From: Dinoroseobacter sp049800775
Lineage (GTDB): Bacteria; Pseudomonadota; Alphaproteobacteria; Rhodobacterales; Rhodobacteraceae
Assembly: GCF_049800775.1 (NCBI RefSeq)
Contig: NZ_JBNAFR010000001.1
Coordinates: forward strand, 372,001 to 436,000
Direction of reading: 5' to 3'
Length of the DNA: 64,000 nucleotides
The position numbers were made by a program, and so were the translations under genes. Below the pieces are notes generated by a model that was given only the letters and a program-made list of their open reading frames with translations, was not told the DNA's origin and ran no database searches. Below are positions 7,825 through 15,851 of the stretch, piece by piece. Each line of letters starts with the position of its first letter. The first letter of the stretch is position 1.

Positions 7825-8322
7825 ATGGTGGCTAAACCCAAACCCGCCGGCGACGCCTGCTGCAGCCGCGCGCTTGAAACACAGGCCACCCGCCTCGATG
7901 ACACGGATTTCGGCCCGCGCGAGCTGATCATCCTGCAAACCGCACGCTACTTCTTTGACAGTTTCGCCTATCCTCAGGGGCAAAGCTGGATCCTCGGCTT
8001 TGATTGCCCCAGCGTGCATTACGGCGAGGCCGAGGGCGCGCGGGTCGCCGCGCTTGTGCTGGACAGCGTGCAAACCATGCGACTGTCGCGGCAGTCCTGC
8101 TTTCGGTTCAACAATCCCCATTGCGTGACCTGCTCGCAGATCCTGTCAGAGCATGAGCGGCTTTTCATGCGCAGCTTTGTCGCCCTGCGGGACGACCGCC
8201 GTCCGGTGGCGTTCTCCTACGCGATGCTGCTGTGCGAAATGAACCCGGTCGACTCCTTTCTGGCCGCACAGCTGCGGCTGGTAAATGCCACCGCGGATCG
8301 CACGCTCGCGCCGACGCCATGA
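7825..8322 (+). CDS. Conserved-looking Cys-rich protein at the head of the heme-uptake operon
   Basis: 165 residues from the ATG at 7825, with GGAG 9 nt upstream. I do not recognise the family. Seen in the sequence: a CC pair near residue 11, a CP dipeptide in GFDCPSVHYGE, and a cluster SCFRFNNPHCVTC (C-x8-C-x2-C) near residues 93-105, which could bind iron, zinc, an Fe-S cluster or heme. No signal peptide and no transmembrane helix, so probably cytoplasmic. It lies 48 nt upstream of hmuS in the same direction, so a role in heme handling or iron sensing is likely from context alone. It does not resemble the small HemP/HmuP regulators. Confidence 0.7.
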   Translation: MVAKPKPAGDACCSRALETQATRLDDTDFGPRELIILQTARYFFDSFAYPQGQSWILGFDCPSVHYGEAEGARVAALVLDSVQTMRLSRQSCFRFNNPHCVTCSQILSEHERLFMRSFVALRDDRRPVAFSYAMLLCEMNPVDSFLAAQLRLVNATADRTLAPTP

Positions 8323-8370
8323 TCCACCATGCCCAACGCCCAAAGCCACCACTGACCCTTGGGGGACCCC

Positions 8371-9402
8371 ATGCTTGATGCCCATGAAATCCGCGAAGCC
8401 CGCACCCAGCGTCCCGGGCGGGCCCGGGATATTGCCGATGCGCTGGGGATCTCGGAGGCGGCGCTCGTCGCGGCAGAGGTCGGGCATGGCGCCACCGCGC
8501 TCCATGCCCATCCCAACGCGCTGATCCCGTCCCTTGGCGCGCTGGGCCCAATGATGGCGCTGACCCGGAACGATGCCTGCGTTATCGAGAAAGACGGCGC
8601 ATACACCGACTATCACGGCGGCGAGCATGCAACGATGACCCTGAACGCGGGGATCGATCTGCGCATGTTCCCACGTCACTGGCGCCACGCCTTTGCCCTC
8701 TCCGAGGAGGTGCGCAGCGGTCTGCGTCACAGCCTGCAGGTCTTTGATGCCGCCGGGGACGCCGTCCACAAGGCCTATCTGCCCCAGGACGCGGATCTGA
8801 CCGGATGGGAGGCGTTCAAGACCGCCTGCGCCCTGCCCGAGCAGACCGACAGCGTCACACTGGCCGAACGCGAGCCACCCGAGGCCGCGAAGATCAATCT
8901 CGAAAAGCGGGACATCCTGCTCAAGGAATGGGCCCGGCTGACGGACACGCACCAGTTCCTGCGGCTCTGCGCCAAGCTCAAGATGAACCGGCTCGGGGCC
9001 TACCGCATCGCCGAAGCGCCCTTTGTCCGCGCCCTCGCCCCCGAGGCGGTCGACACCCTGCTGCAGGGCGTTCAAAGCGCGGGGTTCGACATCATGCTCT
9101 TTGTGGGCAATCGCGGGTGTATCGAGATCCATACGGGCCCGATCCGCCGGCTGGAGCCCATGGGTCCGTGGCAGAATGTGCTCGATCCCGGGTTCAACCT
9201 GCATCTGCGGCGGGACCGCATCGCCGAGGTCTGGCAGGTCGAGAAACCCACGCAACGCGGCGCAGCGATCTCGGTCGAGGCCTTTGACGCCCAGGGCATG
9301 CTCATCCTTCAGATCTTCGGCGTGCCCAAGGACGGCAATGACACCCGCGCCGCCTTCGCTGAACTGGCCCATGGCCTGCCCGGACAGGAGCCCGTGTCAT
9401 GA
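8371..9402 (+). CDS. hmuS: Hemin-degrading/heme-trafficking factor HmuS
   Basis: 343 residues from the ATG at 8371. It has the two-repeat architecture of the HmuS/PhuS/ChuS family: an N-terminal copy beginning RARDIADALGISEAAL with the VIEKDGAY region, and a second copy containing FVGNRGCIEIHTGPI and WQNVLDPGFNLHLR. These cytoplasmic proteins receive heme after import and either degrade it or hand it to a heme oxygenase. The gene overlaps hmuT by the 4-nt ATGA and follows the Cys-rich gene by 48 nt. Expression is expected to be iron-repressed through the operator-like dyad at 7618-7636. A TonB-dependent heme receptor (hmuR) is not in the window. Confidence 0.93.
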   Translation: MLDAHEIREARTQRPGRARDIADALGISEAALVAAEVGHGATALHAHPNALIPSLGALGPMMALTRNDACVIEKDGAYTDYHGGEHATMTLNAGIDLRMFPRHWRHAFALSEEVRSGLRHSLQVFDAAGDAVHKAYLPQDADLTGWEAFKTACALPEQTDSVTLAEREPPEAAKINLEKRDILLKEWARLTDTHQFLRLCAKLKMNRLGAYRIAEAPFVRALAPEAVDTLLQGVQSAGFDIMLFVGNRGCIEIHTGPIRRLEPMGPWQNVLDPGFNLHLRRDRIAEVWQVEKPTQRGAAISVEAFDAQGMLILQIFGVPKDGNDTRAAFAELAHGLPGQEPVS

Positions 9403-10232
9403 TGTTTCGCCTGACCCTTCTGGTGTTCCTGCTGGCCGGTCCGGTGCTGGCCTCGGACCGGGTGCTGACGATTGGCGGTGCCCTGACCGAGATCGTCTAC
9501 GCCCTCGAAGAGGAGGCCCGGCTCGTGGGGCGGGACACGACCTCGACCTTCCCGCCCGAGGCAGAGACCCTGCCCGATGTGGGCTATATGCGCGCCCTGT
9601 CCCCGGAGGGTGTCCTGAGCCTCGCCCCCGATCTCATCATTGCCGATGAAGGGGCGGGCCCGGCGGAGGCGCTTGATGTTCTTTCTTCCGCGCGTGTTCC
9701 GATTGTCATGGTGCGCGATGAGCCGAGCGCGGACGGCCTCATCGCAAAGATTTCTCAGGTCGCCGAGGCGCTCGGTGTGCCGGATCGCGGCGCGGCGCTG
9801 GCGGCACGGGTCGGCGCGGATCTCGCGGCTGCGCGCACCCAGGTCGCCCAGCTTTCCGGGGAGGCCCCGAAACGCGTGCTTTTCGTGCTGTCGACCCAGG
9901 GCGGGCGGATACTCGCCTCGGGGACGGACACGGCGGCGGCGGCGATGATCGAGCTGGCTGGCGGCGTGAACGCGAATACCGGGTTCGAAGGCTACAAGCC
10001 GCTGACCGACGAGGCCGTGGCCGCCATGGCCCCCGACCTGATCCTGATGATGGATCGCGGCGGAGATCACGGCATTGCCACCGATGCGCTGCTGGCCCTG
10101 CCCGCCTTCGCGGCCACCCCGGCGGCGCAGAACCGCGCGGTGGTCCGGATGGACGGGCTGTTCCTTCTGGGTTTCGGGCCCCGGACGGCGCAGGCGGTGC
10201 GGGACCTCTCCGGCGCGCTCTATGGCAGCTGA
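9399..10232 (+). CDS. hmuT: Hemin ABC transporter periplasmic binding protein HmuT
   Basis: 277 residues, start ATG at 9399 overlapping the hmuS stop. A signal peptide (MMFRLTLLVFLLAGPVLA-S) targets it to the periplasm. The mature part is a class III (vitamin B12/heme-type) solute-binding protein: TIGGALTEIVYAL near the start, VGRDTTSTFP, VGYMRALSPEGVLSLAPDLIIA, and ELAGGVNANTGFEGYKPL in the second lobe, all family hallmarks. It should deliver heme to HmuUV. The 3' end overlaps hmuU by 11 nt, implying translational coupling. Confidence 0.95.
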   Translation: MMFRLTLLVFLLAGPVLASDRVLTIGGALTEIVYALEEEARLVGRDTTSTFPPEAETLPDVGYMRALSPEGVLSLAPDLIIADEGAGPAEALDVLSSARVPIVMVRDEPSADGLIAKISQVAEALGVPDRGAALAARVGADLAAARTQVAQLSGEAPKRVLFVLSTQGGRILASGTDTAAAAMIELAGGVNANTGFEGYKPLTDEAVAAMAPDLILMMDRGGDHGIATDALLALPAFAATPAAQNRAVVRMDGLFLLGFGPRTAQAVRDLSGALYGS

Positions 10233-11301
10233 CCTGACCCAGAGCCCGGCGGTGCAGGCCCCCCGTGGCAGCCGCCATACACGGGCCATGCGGTTGCATC
10301 TCTGGCTCTGGGCATTCCTGATCCTCGTGTCGCTCTTTTCGCTGGGGATCGGTGCTGCAGGCACACAGGTGAGACTGGCGCTGCTCGACTGGATCCGCAC
10401 GGGCACGCTGGATGCGGGCGCACAGGTGATCCTGTTCGACATCCGCCTGCCCCGCCTCGCATTGGGGTTGCTGGTGGGGGCGGCTCTCGCGGTTTCGGGG
10501 GCGGTGATGCAGGGGCTCTTTCGCAACCCGCTGGCCGACCCGGGCCTAGTGGGGGTCAGCGCCGGGGCTGGTCTCGGCGCGATCCTCGCGATCGTGCTGG
10601 GTGCGGCGCTGCCCGTGGCCTTGTTGGATGTGGCCGGGGACTACCTTGTCCCGATCGCCGCCTTCGCCGGGGGCTGGGGCAGCACGATCCTGCTTTACAA
10701 GGTGTCGACCCGGCGCGGGCGGACCTCGGTCGCAACCATGCTGCTGGCCGGGATCGCGCTGGCGGCCCTGACCGGGGCGCTGTCGGGCATTCTGGTCTAT
10801 ATCGCCGATGACCGTCAGCTGCGGGACCTGACCTTCTGGGGGCTGGGCTCGCTGGCGGGGGCGACATGGACCAAGGTGCTGGTGGCCGGGCCGCTTATTG
10901 CGCTGGCCTTCCTGTCGGCACCGCTTCTGGCACGGGGGTTGAACGGGCTGGCCCTTGGAGAGGCCGCGGCCGCCCATATGGGGGTCGCGCTGGAGCGGTT
11001 GAAGACCGGTGCGATCCTGATCGTGGCCAGCGCCACCGGGGCGGCAGTGGCGGTCTCGGGCGGGATCGGCTTCGTCGGGATCGTGGTGCCGCATCTGCTG
11101 CGGATCGCGGTCGGACCGGATCACCGGACGCTTCTGCCCAATGCCGCGGTTCTGGGGGCGAGTCTGCTGGTGCTGGCCGATTGCATCAGCCGCACGATCA
11201 TCGCGCCTGCGGAGCTGCCGATCGGGATCGTCACCGCCGTACTGGGCGCGCCGGTCTTCCTGTGGATCCTGCTGCGGGCGCGCGGAGTGGTGGATCTATG
11301 A
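10222..11301 (+). CDS. hmuU: Hemin ABC transporter permease HmuU
   Basis: 359 residues from the ATG at 10222, which overlaps the end of hmuT. Multiple hydrophobic helices in the FecCD/BtuC pattern: the signature RLPRLALGLLVGAALAVSGA is followed by MQGLFRNPLADPGLVGVSAGA, with a late GGIGFVGIVVPHLLR loop that contacts the ATPase. It functions as the inner-membrane channel of the heme importer with HmuT and HmuV. It overlaps hmuV by the 4-nt ATGA. Confidence 0.95.
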   Translation: MAADLTQSPAVQAPRGSRHTRAMRLHLWLWAFLILVSLFSLGIGAAGTQVRLALLDWIRTGTLDAGAQVILFDIRLPRLALGLLVGAALAVSGAVMQGLFRNPLADPGLVGVSAGAGLGAILAIVLGAALPVALLDVAGDYLVPIAAFAGGWGSTILLYKVSTRRGRTSVATMLLAGIALAALTGALSGILVYIADDRQLRDLTFWGLGSLAGATWTKVLVAGPLIALAFLSAPLLARGLNGLALGEAAAAHMGVALERLKTGAILIVASATGAAVAVSGGIGFVGIVVPHLLRIAVGPDHRTLLPNAAVLGASLLVLADCISRTIIAPAELPIGIVTAVLGAPVFLWILLRARGVVDL

Positions 11302-12083
11302 GCCTCGACGCACGCCAGATCACCGTGCGTCGAGGCCGGCGCGACGTCCTCTCGCGGGTGGATTTCTCTGCGCGCGCGGGTGCGCTTACCGCCATTGTCG
11401 GGCCCAACGGATCGGGCAAGACCACGCTCCTGCGCGCATTGGTCGGAGAGATCCCGGCGCAGGGTCAGGTGTATCTGAACGGCGCGGACATCACCGCCGC
11501 CAAGCCCTGGACACTGGCCACCCGACGCGGGGTGCTGCCGCAAGCCGCCGCACTGGCCTTCCCCTTCTCGGTGATCGAGGTGGTCACCATGGGGCTCGAG
11601 GCCGGACGTCACGCGGCGCGGCGAACCCTGCCGGCCCAGGCGCTACAGCGGGTCGGGCTGCGCGGCTATGAGGATCGCTATTATCAGGAGCTCTCGGGCG
11701 GCGAGCAGCAAAGGGTGCAACTGGCCCGGGTCCTCTGTCAGGTCTGGGAGCCGGTCTGCGACGGCGTGCCGAGCTGGCTGTTTCTCGATGAGCCGGTCTC
11801 AAGCCTCGATATCGGGCACCAGCTCAGCATCATGCAGATCGCGGCGGATTACGCCGCGCGGGGCGGCGGGGTGATCGCCGTGATGCATGACCTGAACCTG
11901 ACGGCCATGTTCGCCGATACGGTGGCCCTGCTGAAAGACGGCGCAGTGCAGGCCCATGGCGCGCCGCAGGCCGTGCTGACCGATCACAATCTTAGCCTTG
12001 CTTATGACTGCCCGCTGCGGGTCAACACGGCGCCGCCGACGGATACGCCTTTCCTTCTGCCGCACGCCGCCGGGCACGCCTGA
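11298..12083 (+). CDS. hmuV: Hemin ABC transporter ATP-binding protein HmuV
   Basis: 261 residues from the ATG at 11298. Walker A GPNGSGKTT, signature LSGGEQQR, Walker B WLFLDEP, D-loop and the switch His (VMHDLN) are all present. The ATPase energises heme import through HmuU. Last gene of the operon; a GC-rich hairpin lies downstream between it and the convergent cupin gene. Confidence 0.95.
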   Translation: MSLDARQITVRRGRRDVLSRVDFSARAGALTAIVGPNGSGKTTLLRALVGEIPAQGQVYLNGADITAAKPWTLATRRGVLPQAAALAFPFSVIEVVTMGLEAGRHAARRTLPAQALQRVGLRGYEDRYYQELSGGEQQRVQLARVLCQVWEPVCDGVPSWLFLDEPVSSLDIGHQLSIMQIAADYAARGGGVIAVMHDLNLTAMFADTVALLKDGAVQAHGAPQAVLTDHNLSLAYDCPLRVNTAPPTDTPFLLPHAAGHA

Positions 12084-12138
12084 GCCGCTGGGCCCCTGGG
12101 CCCCGGAGACCGCCCGACGGTGCCCCCAAGGCCAGACG

Positions 12139-12164
12139 CCCCGCGCGCACGGCGGTGCGCGGGG
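12139..12164 (+). terminator. GC hairpin after hmuV
   Basis: CCCCGCGC (12139-12146) and GCGCGGGG (12157-12164) form an 8-bp perfect stem with a 10-nt loop, between convergent hmuV and the cupin gene. There is no U-tract on either strand, so it is a hairpin of uncertain terminator function. Confidence 0.35.
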
Positions 12165-12256
12165 CTCTGAAACCGCGACCCGAGGCTGTTCAGGGCCTGC
12201 GCTCCCCCGGCGGCCAAGGCTGACACACCCAAATGTCAGCCCCAGCCTGCGGGGAT

Positions 12257-12808
12257 CTAGCCGGGAATGATCGGTTGCACCGGCTCGTCCTGGGCTTGCA
12301 TCAGGGCTTCGAACTCGGGAAGACCAAGGGTGCCGAGGGTTTCCCCATTGGGCCCCAGGATCTCGTAGATCACCCCATCGGTGCCCTTGTTGCTGAACCA
12401 CGCGATGCATTCCTCCGCACCGCCCCCTTCCGTATGCGGGGCGCCGCCACCGGGCTTCTGGACAAAGCTCGCGGTGGGACGGATCTCTGTCAGGGTGCCT
12501 TCGGCGTCATAGAGGCGCAGCTCGCCCTGGATGATGAAGGTGCTGTAATCCGCGTGGTGCTTGTGCAGCACGACCTTCTCATTGGCTGCGAATTTCAGCA
12601 GCAGGTCCACGACCTTCTGGTCCCGGTCCACGTTCAGCACGTGATACCAGAGGTGGTCGATCCCCTCGAGGGTGTTCCATGTGACGTTGCGATCGTCAAA
12701 AGCCGCGGCCACTTTGGTGGCGGCCTCGCTGGCATTCGCCCCGAGAACCACGGCGGATACCGCGGTTCCGATGGCTGCCAGACCGTCCCGGCGTGTCAGT
12801 GATGTCAT
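12257..12808 (-). CDS. Exported cupin-domain protein
   Basis: 183 residues; the start at 12808 has GGGAGGA upstream. The N-terminus (TSLTRRDGLAAIGTAVSAVVLGANASEA) has a twin-Arg followed by a hydrophobic stretch and Ala-rich cleavage region, suggesting Tat or Sec export. The core is a single cupin: HKHHADYSTFIIQGELRLY gives the metal-binding His residues and conserved Gly, and a later PHTEGGG contributes a further His. Related cupins include ChrR-type anti-sigma domains and small dioxygenases; substrate unknown. It lies 101 nt downstream of the Sel1 gene on the same strand and may be co-transcribed with it. Confidence 0.75.
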   Translation of the reverse strand: MTSLTRRDGLAAIGTAVSAVVLGANASEAATKVAAAFDDRNVTWNTLEGIDHLWYHVLNVDRDQKVVDLLLKFAANEKVVLHKHHADYSTFIIQGELRLYDAEGTLTEIRPTASFVQKPGGGAPHTEGGGAEECIAWFSNKGTDGVIYEILGPNGETLGTLGLPEFEALMQAQDEPVQPIIPG

Positions 12809-12909
12809 CTTGTCCTCCCTTTGGATCGTGATGTTGGTGCGTGTTCAGGTCGGGCCTCGCAGCCCCGGCACGGGCCGCATCCCGCAGGGCGCGCCGCGGG
12901 GCCGCGCGC

Positions 12910-13476
12910 TCAGAAGAGCGGTGCGTATTTCCAGTTATCCGCGTCCGGAGTGACCTCATCGAGATCGTAATCCACCCCCTGCAACCGCTTGGCGACCTGC
13001 AGCCCGTCCCGGGCAGCCTCATCGATGAAAGCCCGGCCCAGCGCCTCGTCCTGGGTGGTGCCATGGCCGCGCATCAGGTTGAGCCCGTGGTTGAACTTGC
13101 CAATCGGATCGCCCGCTTCGGCGGCCTTGCGGTCCCACTCGGCAGAGGCGTCGGGATTGTAGGGTCCGCCGAGCCCGTTATTTTCCAGATGGCTCATCCA
13201 GGTCATCGCCTTGGTGATCCCCGCATCGGCGCATTTCCGGATCAGCTTGCGCGACAGAACCGGATCGTCCTTTTTCGTCACATTAATCCCCAGCGAGCAG
13301 GTGACGCTGTCGACGACCCCCATCTCCAACTTGCGCACGATCATGTCCTTGCCGGTGTCATCCGGGTTCAGGATGCCGTGGTCATCCTCGGCGGTGACCG
13401 GGACCTCCGCCGCCGCCCCTGAGGCAAGCGAGGCGAGGCAAAGCGCGAGAACAAGGGGTGTTGCGGTCGGTGTCAT
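12910..13476 (-). CDS. Exported small Sel1-repeat protein
   Basis: 188 residues from the ATG at 13476, preceded by GGAGG. A signal peptide (TPLVLALCLASLASGAAA-E) is followed by a domain with two Cys (SVTCSLG, RKCADAG) that could form a disulfide, and Sel1-like helices (AEWDRKAAEAGDPIGKFNHGLNLMRGHG, ALGRAFIDEAARDG). Probable periplasmic protein. It lies directly downstream (101 nt) of the membrane-anchored winged-helix regulator gene, so it may be a target or partner of that regulator; that is inference. Confidence 0.7.
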   Translation of the reverse strand: MTPTATPLVLALCLASLASGAAAEVPVTAEDDHGILNPDDTGKDMIVRKLEMGVVDSVTCSLGINVTKKDDPVLSRKLIRKCADAGITKAMTWMSHLENNGLGGPYNPDASAEWDRKAAEAGDPIGKFNHGLNLMRGHGTTQDEALGRAFIDEAARDGLQVAKRLQGVDYDLDEVTPDADNWKYAPLF

Positions 13477-13577
13477 GGGGCCCTCCATCTGGTCTGGCAG
13501 GGCTCAGCGGAGCGTATCGGGGTCCCGGATGTGTGAGATTTCCGCAAGCGAGTTGCAAAAAATCTGCAAAAACCGGA

Positions 13578-14405
13578 TCAGGTGACGAGCCGGTAGCCGA
13601 CCCCATGGACCGTCTCGATCAGCACGGGGCGCGACTTGTCCGGGTCGAGCTTGCGTCGCAGATTGACGATATGCTGGTCCAGCGCCCGGGAGTTCGGCAT
13701 GTAATCCCGCCCCCACCCGGCATCATAAAGCTCGTCCTTGGTCACCACCGCGCCACCGCGTTCCTCGAGAAGGGTCAGCAGTTTCAGATCGCGCGGGGTC
13801 AGCGACACCTCGAGCATATCGCGGATGGCCATGTGCCGGTCCCGGATCAGGCTGAACCCCGCGGGCGGAGATACCTCCCGGCGTCGCAACCAGAGACTGG
13901 CACAGGCCAGCAGGAGACCCGCCGCCCCCAGCAAGAGCGCCGCGCCGCGCGCGGACCCCGCCGAGGCCAGAGACCCGGGGCGCAGTTCCAACGCCTCTTC
14001 CAAGGCCACGCGTTCGTAGATCACGCAGGCCGCAGGCATGGCCCGGCAATAGACAAGCTCATTGCCCGAGACGTCGAAGGGCGCCCAGGCCGCCGTATCG
14101 ACCTCGGCCATGAAGGCGTTCAGCCATCGTTCCGCATCATCCGAGAATTCATAGGGCAAGGGGGCCATGCCGTCCGGCGGCGGATAGCGGCGCGCACCCT
14201 CCGCATCCCAGAGCATCGTGCGGACGAGCGGGATATCCTCCATCAGACGCCAGCTGACTTTATCGGGGCTGACCAGAAGGGCCGACAGTCGCTCGGCATC
14301 CTCGGCAGCGCGTTGCTCGGCCTTGGCCCAAGGGTCCGGAAGACCGAGCGCGACAGAGGCGCCGATGACGCAAACCATGCTCAGAATTGCCAGCAAGCGG
14401 ATCAT
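13578..14405 (-). CDS. Membrane-anchored winged-helix transcriptional regulator (OmpR-type DNA-binding domain at C-terminus)
   Basis: About 275 residues from the ATG at 14405; the exact start is not decided by a clear ribosome-binding site. Architecture: N-terminal transmembrane helix (LLAILSMVCVIGASVALG), an extracytoplasmic domain of ~130 residues with a Cys pair eight residues apart (VYCRAMPAACVIY), a second transmembrane helix (GAALLLGAAGLLLACASLWL), then a cytoplasmic OmpR/PhoB winged helix (LTPRDLKLLTLLEERGGAVVTKDEL ... RALDQHIVNLRRKLD ... IETVHGVGYRL). There is no receiver. ToxR/CadC-type regulators have the DNA-binding domain at the N-terminus; here the order is reversed. It likely transmits a periplasmic (redox, acid or envelope) signal directly to DNA. 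295 nt upstream hold no gene. Confidence 0.8.
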   Translation of the reverse strand: MIRLLAILSMVCVIGASVALGLPDPWAKAEQRAAEDAERLSALLVSPDKVSWRLMEDIPLVRTMLWDAEGARRYPPPDGMAPLPYEFSDDAERWLNAFMAEVDTAAWAPFDVSGNELVYCRAMPAACVIYERVALEEALELRPGSLASAGSARGAALLLGAAGLLLACASLWLRRREVSPPAGFSLIRDRHMAIRDMLEVSLTPRDLKLLTLLEERGGAVVTKDELYDAGWGRDYMPNSRALDQHIVNLRRKLDPDKSRPVLIETVHGVGYRLVT

Positions 14406-14700
14406 GGCCGGAGTTATAACGGAAAACCGACTCCTGTCGAACGTGGACATTCGTGCCGTCCCCACGCTGCATTTCGCTGGTCAGAGGGGGATTGTGGACG
14501 CTGGCGCGATGACCCGGTCGTGGGGGCGTGGCATGCTGCGCCGTTGCGAGATCCATGCGCGGATGCGGGGCCGAAGTCCTGTGTCCGGCGCGCCGATGCC
14601 GCCGCCGCGCCGCAGGGTCCAGCAGGCCGAAAGGCCATGACAATCGCGTCACGCATAGACCGGGCCGAGGCCCCCCAGCACATCGCGCGACAGGCTTGTG

Positions 14701-15396
14701 TCAGGTCTCAGCTTCTCCGCCGGCACCACGGTCGATGGCTTCCTGCAGCAAGGATTGAATATGGACCTCCACGGCATCGATCACCGGGAAAGGCAGGCTG
14801 TGCCCGTCAAAGGCCAACCCCAGATCGGTGCCCGCGAGCAGGATCGCCTCTGCGCCCTGCACCTCGACCATGCGCGTGGCCGTCTCCAGAAACATCTGCC
14901 TCTGGTCATCGCTGCAGGTCCCGGACCGGGCCAGCGCCATATAGGCCTCGCCGATCTTGTCCAAGCCGGTGTCGGGAACCACCGTCTGCACCCGATTCAA
15001 CCGGTGAAACAGATGTGAAGACATCACGGGCGGGCTCCCCAGCAGCCCCAGAACCCGAATGCACTGTGCCGCACAAAACCGGTCGATCACTTCCACCCCG
15101 TCGAGCATGGCGATCCCGGCGAGGGCCTGGGTCTCGTCAAAGCAGAAATGACCGGTCAGCGCCGTGATCAGAGCGATGTCACAGCCTGCCCCTTCGAGCG
15201 CTGCGAGATGGCGGGCAAAGACCCTGGCCTGCCCGGCGCGATCATCGGCTTTGGCATGTGCCGCGAGATCCTCGATACTGGCATGGGATATGGTCAATGA
15301 AAGCGGCAGCTGTGCAGCGCCGAACGCCGCCACGAGGCGCTGGTAATACAGGACCGTCGCAGCCGGGCCTATTCCACCGATCAGTCCAATATGCAT
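14701..15396 (-). CDS. Aspartate/glutamate racemase-family protein with atypical active site
   Basis: 231 residues. The N-terminus MHIGLIGGIGPAATVLYYQRL is the typical opening of the aspartate racemase (RacX/YgeA) family, and the two-lobed length fits. The usual catalytic cysteines are not where expected: the first motif (normally CNT-H) reads ALTGHF, and the second (normally GCTE) reads LAGTDLGLAF. A nearby Cys (GHFCFDE) might substitute. It may therefore be a non-racemase member (isomerase, decarboxylase or hydantoin-type enzyme). Transcribed divergently from an ArsR-family regulator, with a strong dyad in the 89-nt gap, so it is probably that regulator's target. Confidence 0.75.
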   Translation of the reverse strand: MHIGLIGGIGPAATVLYYQRLVAAFGAAQLPLSLTISHASIEDLAAHAKADDRAGQARVFARHLAALEGAGCDIALITALTGHFCFDETQALAGIAMLDGVEVIDRFCAAQCIRVLGLLGSPPVMSSHLFHRLNRVQTVVPDTGLDKIGEAYMALARSGTCSDDQRQMFLETATRMVEVQGAEAILLAGTDLGLAFDGHSLPFPVIDAVEVHIQSLLQEAIDRGAGGEAET

Positions 15397-15424
15397 CCGC
15401 CATGTCCTCGCCCGGGCCCGTCGC

Positions 15425-15470
15425 GGGGACCGTGCATTCTATATTTACATGTGTCAATATAGCGGTCCCC
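15425..15470. promoter_or_regulatory. Nested dyad operator between racemase-like and ArsR genes
   Basis: CTATATT (15439-15445) and AATATAG (15456-15462) form a perfect inverted repeat with a 10-nt centre. An outer arm GGGGACCG (15425-15432) matches CGGTCCCC (15463-15470). ArsR/SmtB regulators bind AT-rich imperfect dyads of this size, so autoregulation and control of the divergent gene by the adjacent ArsR protein is likely. The inner element sits 24-47 nt before the ArsR start codon. Confidence 0.6.
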
Positions 15471-15485
15471 GACGGATAGGACCGG

Positions 15486-15851
15486 ATGTCCACTGACCTT
15501 CAAATCCTCAAGGCGCTCTCGAACGAGAAGCGGCTGTTGATCATGGAATGGATCTCGTCCCCGCGCGCTCATTTTCCCGAGCAGCGGGACGGAGACCTCG
15601 TCGAGGACGGCGTGTGCGTCGGCTTCATCACCCAGAAGATCGGGTTGTCGCAGCCGACGGTCACCTCCCACATGAAAATCCTCGAAGCCGCGGGGCTCGT
15701 CACCGGAAAATCCATCAAGAACTGGGTGTTCTACAAACCGAACAAGGCGCTGGCCCGCGCCACGCTGGCACAGCTCGCCGGAAAATTCGCAGACGCAGAT
15801 GCCCCCACGCCATCGCAGAACCCACGCGCGGGGGACGCCCGGCCAGACTAG
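15486..15851 (+). CDS. ArsR-family winged-helix transcriptional regulator
   Basis: 121 residues. The winged helix spans about 5-95: LQILKALSNEKRLLIMEWI at the start and the recognition helix in LSQPTVTSHMKILEAAGLV are typical of ArsR. An unusual insert after helix 2 (FPEQRDGDLVEDGVCVGF) carries the only Cys; no ELCVC-type metal site is present, so the inducer is probably not an arsenic-type metal ion. Divergent from the racemase-like gene over a nested dyad. The 3' end overlaps the convergent LysR gene by 4 nt. Confidence 0.88.
   Translation: MSTDLQILKALSNEKRLLIMEWISSPRAHFPEQRDGDLVEDGVCVGFITQKIGLSQPTVTSHMKILEAAGLVTGKSIKNWVFYKPNKALARATLAQLAGKFADADAPTPSQNPRAGDARPD

Noticed and set aside
13458..15167. 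Plus-strand open frame across the Sel1, winged-helix and racemase genes
   Set aside because: Antisense to three genes with clear domains; Arg/Pro/Gln-rich translation and no motifs.
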